Below, piece after piece: positions 63,282 to 64,000 of a stretch of DNA of 64,000 bases. Source of the stretch: Primorskyibacter sedentarius. Its GTDB lineage: Bacteria; Pseudomonadota; Alphaproteobacteria; Rhodobacterales; Rhodobacteraceae. Every line of letters starts with the position of its first letter. The first letter of the stretch is position 1. The notes under the pieces are model-generated. The model was not told the origin of the DNA and searched no databases. It saw nothing but the letters and a program-made list of their open reading frames with translations. Position numbers and translations under genes: made by a program. Location: positions 1 to 64,000 of the forward strand of contig NZ_SLZU01000014.1 of NCBI RefSeq assembly GCF_004342065.1, given 5' to 3'.

Positions 63282-64000
63282 ATGGTCGCACTCACACCGA
63301 TTTCACGTAAACCGATCTCCTTCGTGGCGCCTGTCATGGCGGCTGCCGGGGCGTTCTTTGGCATCTTCATCGGCACGGCGAACGGATCGACTTTGCTGGG
63401 CTTCCTGATTGGAGGCGCGCTGCTGGCAGTGATCGCCGTTGCCATCATGAAGATGGATCTGCCGGAAAAGCCGGTGCGCTGGGGGCTGATCGTCGCCTTT
63501 GCGGTGTTGGGCTTTTCGCTCGGCGGCATCCCGGGCGCGGTGGTGGGGGCTGCCTTTGGCTGGTTCACCGGATGGTTCGCCTATTGGCTGTTCGAGGGAC
63601 GATACCGCGCGAAAGTGGCGCCTTACCTCACATCCGGGCAGGTTTTGTGGCATTTCGCGTTCCGGGTGATCTGCGGGGCGATCTTCATATTCCTGATCAC
63701 GCCAATTCTGGTGGTGATGCCTCTCAGCTTCAACGCCGAGGACTTCTTTACCTTCACGCCGGAAATGCTGCGATTTGACCCCGATGGCTACAGCCTGAAA
63801 CATTACCGGGATTTCTTCACAAGCGATGCATGGCAGCAGTCGCTTTGGAATTCGGTCACGATCGCACCGATGGCGACGATCCTGTCGGTGGGGTTTGGCA
63901 CGCTTGCGGCAATCGGGCTGAGCCAGCCGCATGTGCCGTTCCGCCGCGCGATCATGGCAATCCTGATCTCGCCGATGATCGTGCCGCTGATCATCTCGGC
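63282..64000 (+). CDS. Pot-type ABC permease, N-terminal part (cut by window end)
   Basis: A permease of the PotC class that runs off the window; 239 codons are visible. Before the usual first helix (FAFRVICGAIFIFLITPILV) there are about 110 extra residues with three to four additional hydrophobic segments (FVAPVMAAAGAFFGIFIGTA, LLGFLIGGALLAVIAVAIM, LGFSLGGIPGAVVGAAFGW). The core then follows with SFNAEDFFTFTPEM and the typical YRDFFTSDAWQQSLWNSVTI. It pairs with the preceding large permease. Confidence 0.88.
   Translation, partial: MVALTPISRKPISFVAPVMAAAGAFFGIFIGTANGSTLLGFLIGGALLAVIAVAIMKMDLPEKPVRWGLIVAFAVLGFSLGGIPGAVVGAAFGWFTGWFAYWLFEGRYRAKVAPYLTSGQVLWHFAFRVICGAIFIFLITPILVVMPLSFNAEDFFTFTPEMLRFDPDGYSLKHYRDFFTSDAWQQSLWNSVTIAPMATILSVGFGTLAAIGLSQPHVPFRRAIMAILISPMIVPLIIS

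Overview
The window is GC-rich DNA with dense, mostly short-spaced genes. Its content fits an alphaproteobacterium of the Rhodobacteraceae (Roseobacter-like, probably marine). The evidence is the F0 operon atpI-atpB-atpE-atpF'-atpF without the F1 genes beside it, the leuC...leuD...leuB order, the alphaproteobacterial families DUF2125 and DUF2189, a DoeA-type ectoine hydrolase and an alginate-oligomer uptake operon. This placement is from gene content only; no phylogeny was run.

Layout. 1-360: the 3' end of an IS5-type transposase and tRNA-Pro(CGG). 0.4-7.2 kb, minus strand: leucine biosynthesis (leuC, a small unknown gene, a zinc-ribbon methyltransferase, leuD, a secreted EEP-fold protein, leuB) followed by a DMT transporter. 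7.4-23.2 kb: mostly housekeeping genes, including an MscS channel, rsfS-rlmH, uppP, gltD-gltB with a GFA-like gene between them, mtgA, a DUF481 outer-membrane protein, a GST, queG and msrB-msrA. 23.3-30.9 kb: a low-GC orphan lipoprotein, a PfpI-like protein, a FadH-like flavoprotein with a divergent, frameshifted LysR gene, and a tight minus-strand cluster (CinA-N, GNAT, AhpD-like, OmpA-like).

31.3-41.9 kb is the main accessory region. It is one minus-strand operon resembling the Sphingomonas A1 and Agrobacterium alginate systems: AlgS-M1-M2-Q type ABC importer, a PL15 exo-lyase with no signal peptide, a KdgF-like cupin and two unrelated dehydrogenases. It faces a divergent GntR/FCD regulator, and its promoter carries two perfect dyads exactly 20 bp apart. 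The inferred scheme is import of oligouronate, lysis in the cytoplasm to unsaturated monomer, KdgF-assisted linearisation to DEH and reduction to KDG. KDG kinase and aldolase are not in the window.

42-53.5 kb: map, DUF2189, a Tat-exported metallo-hydrolase, DUF2125, a ChaC-like protein, a MotA/MotB-like pair whose MotB-like partner has a very long coiled coil, azoR with a divergent LysR, an EamA transporter and an ArsR regulator. 53.7-56.4 kb: the F0 ATP synthase operon. 56.4-64 kb: an M20 deacetylase overlapping a DoeA-type hydrolase, facing a Pot-type ABC transporter (ATPase, binding protein, two permeases with unusual N-terminal extensions) that runs off the window end.

The items most worth follow-up are the MotAB-like pair with its giant stalk, the alginate-type operon with tandem operators and two candidate DEH reductases, the unknown genes nested in the leu operon, and the DoeA/M20/Pot-type cluster.
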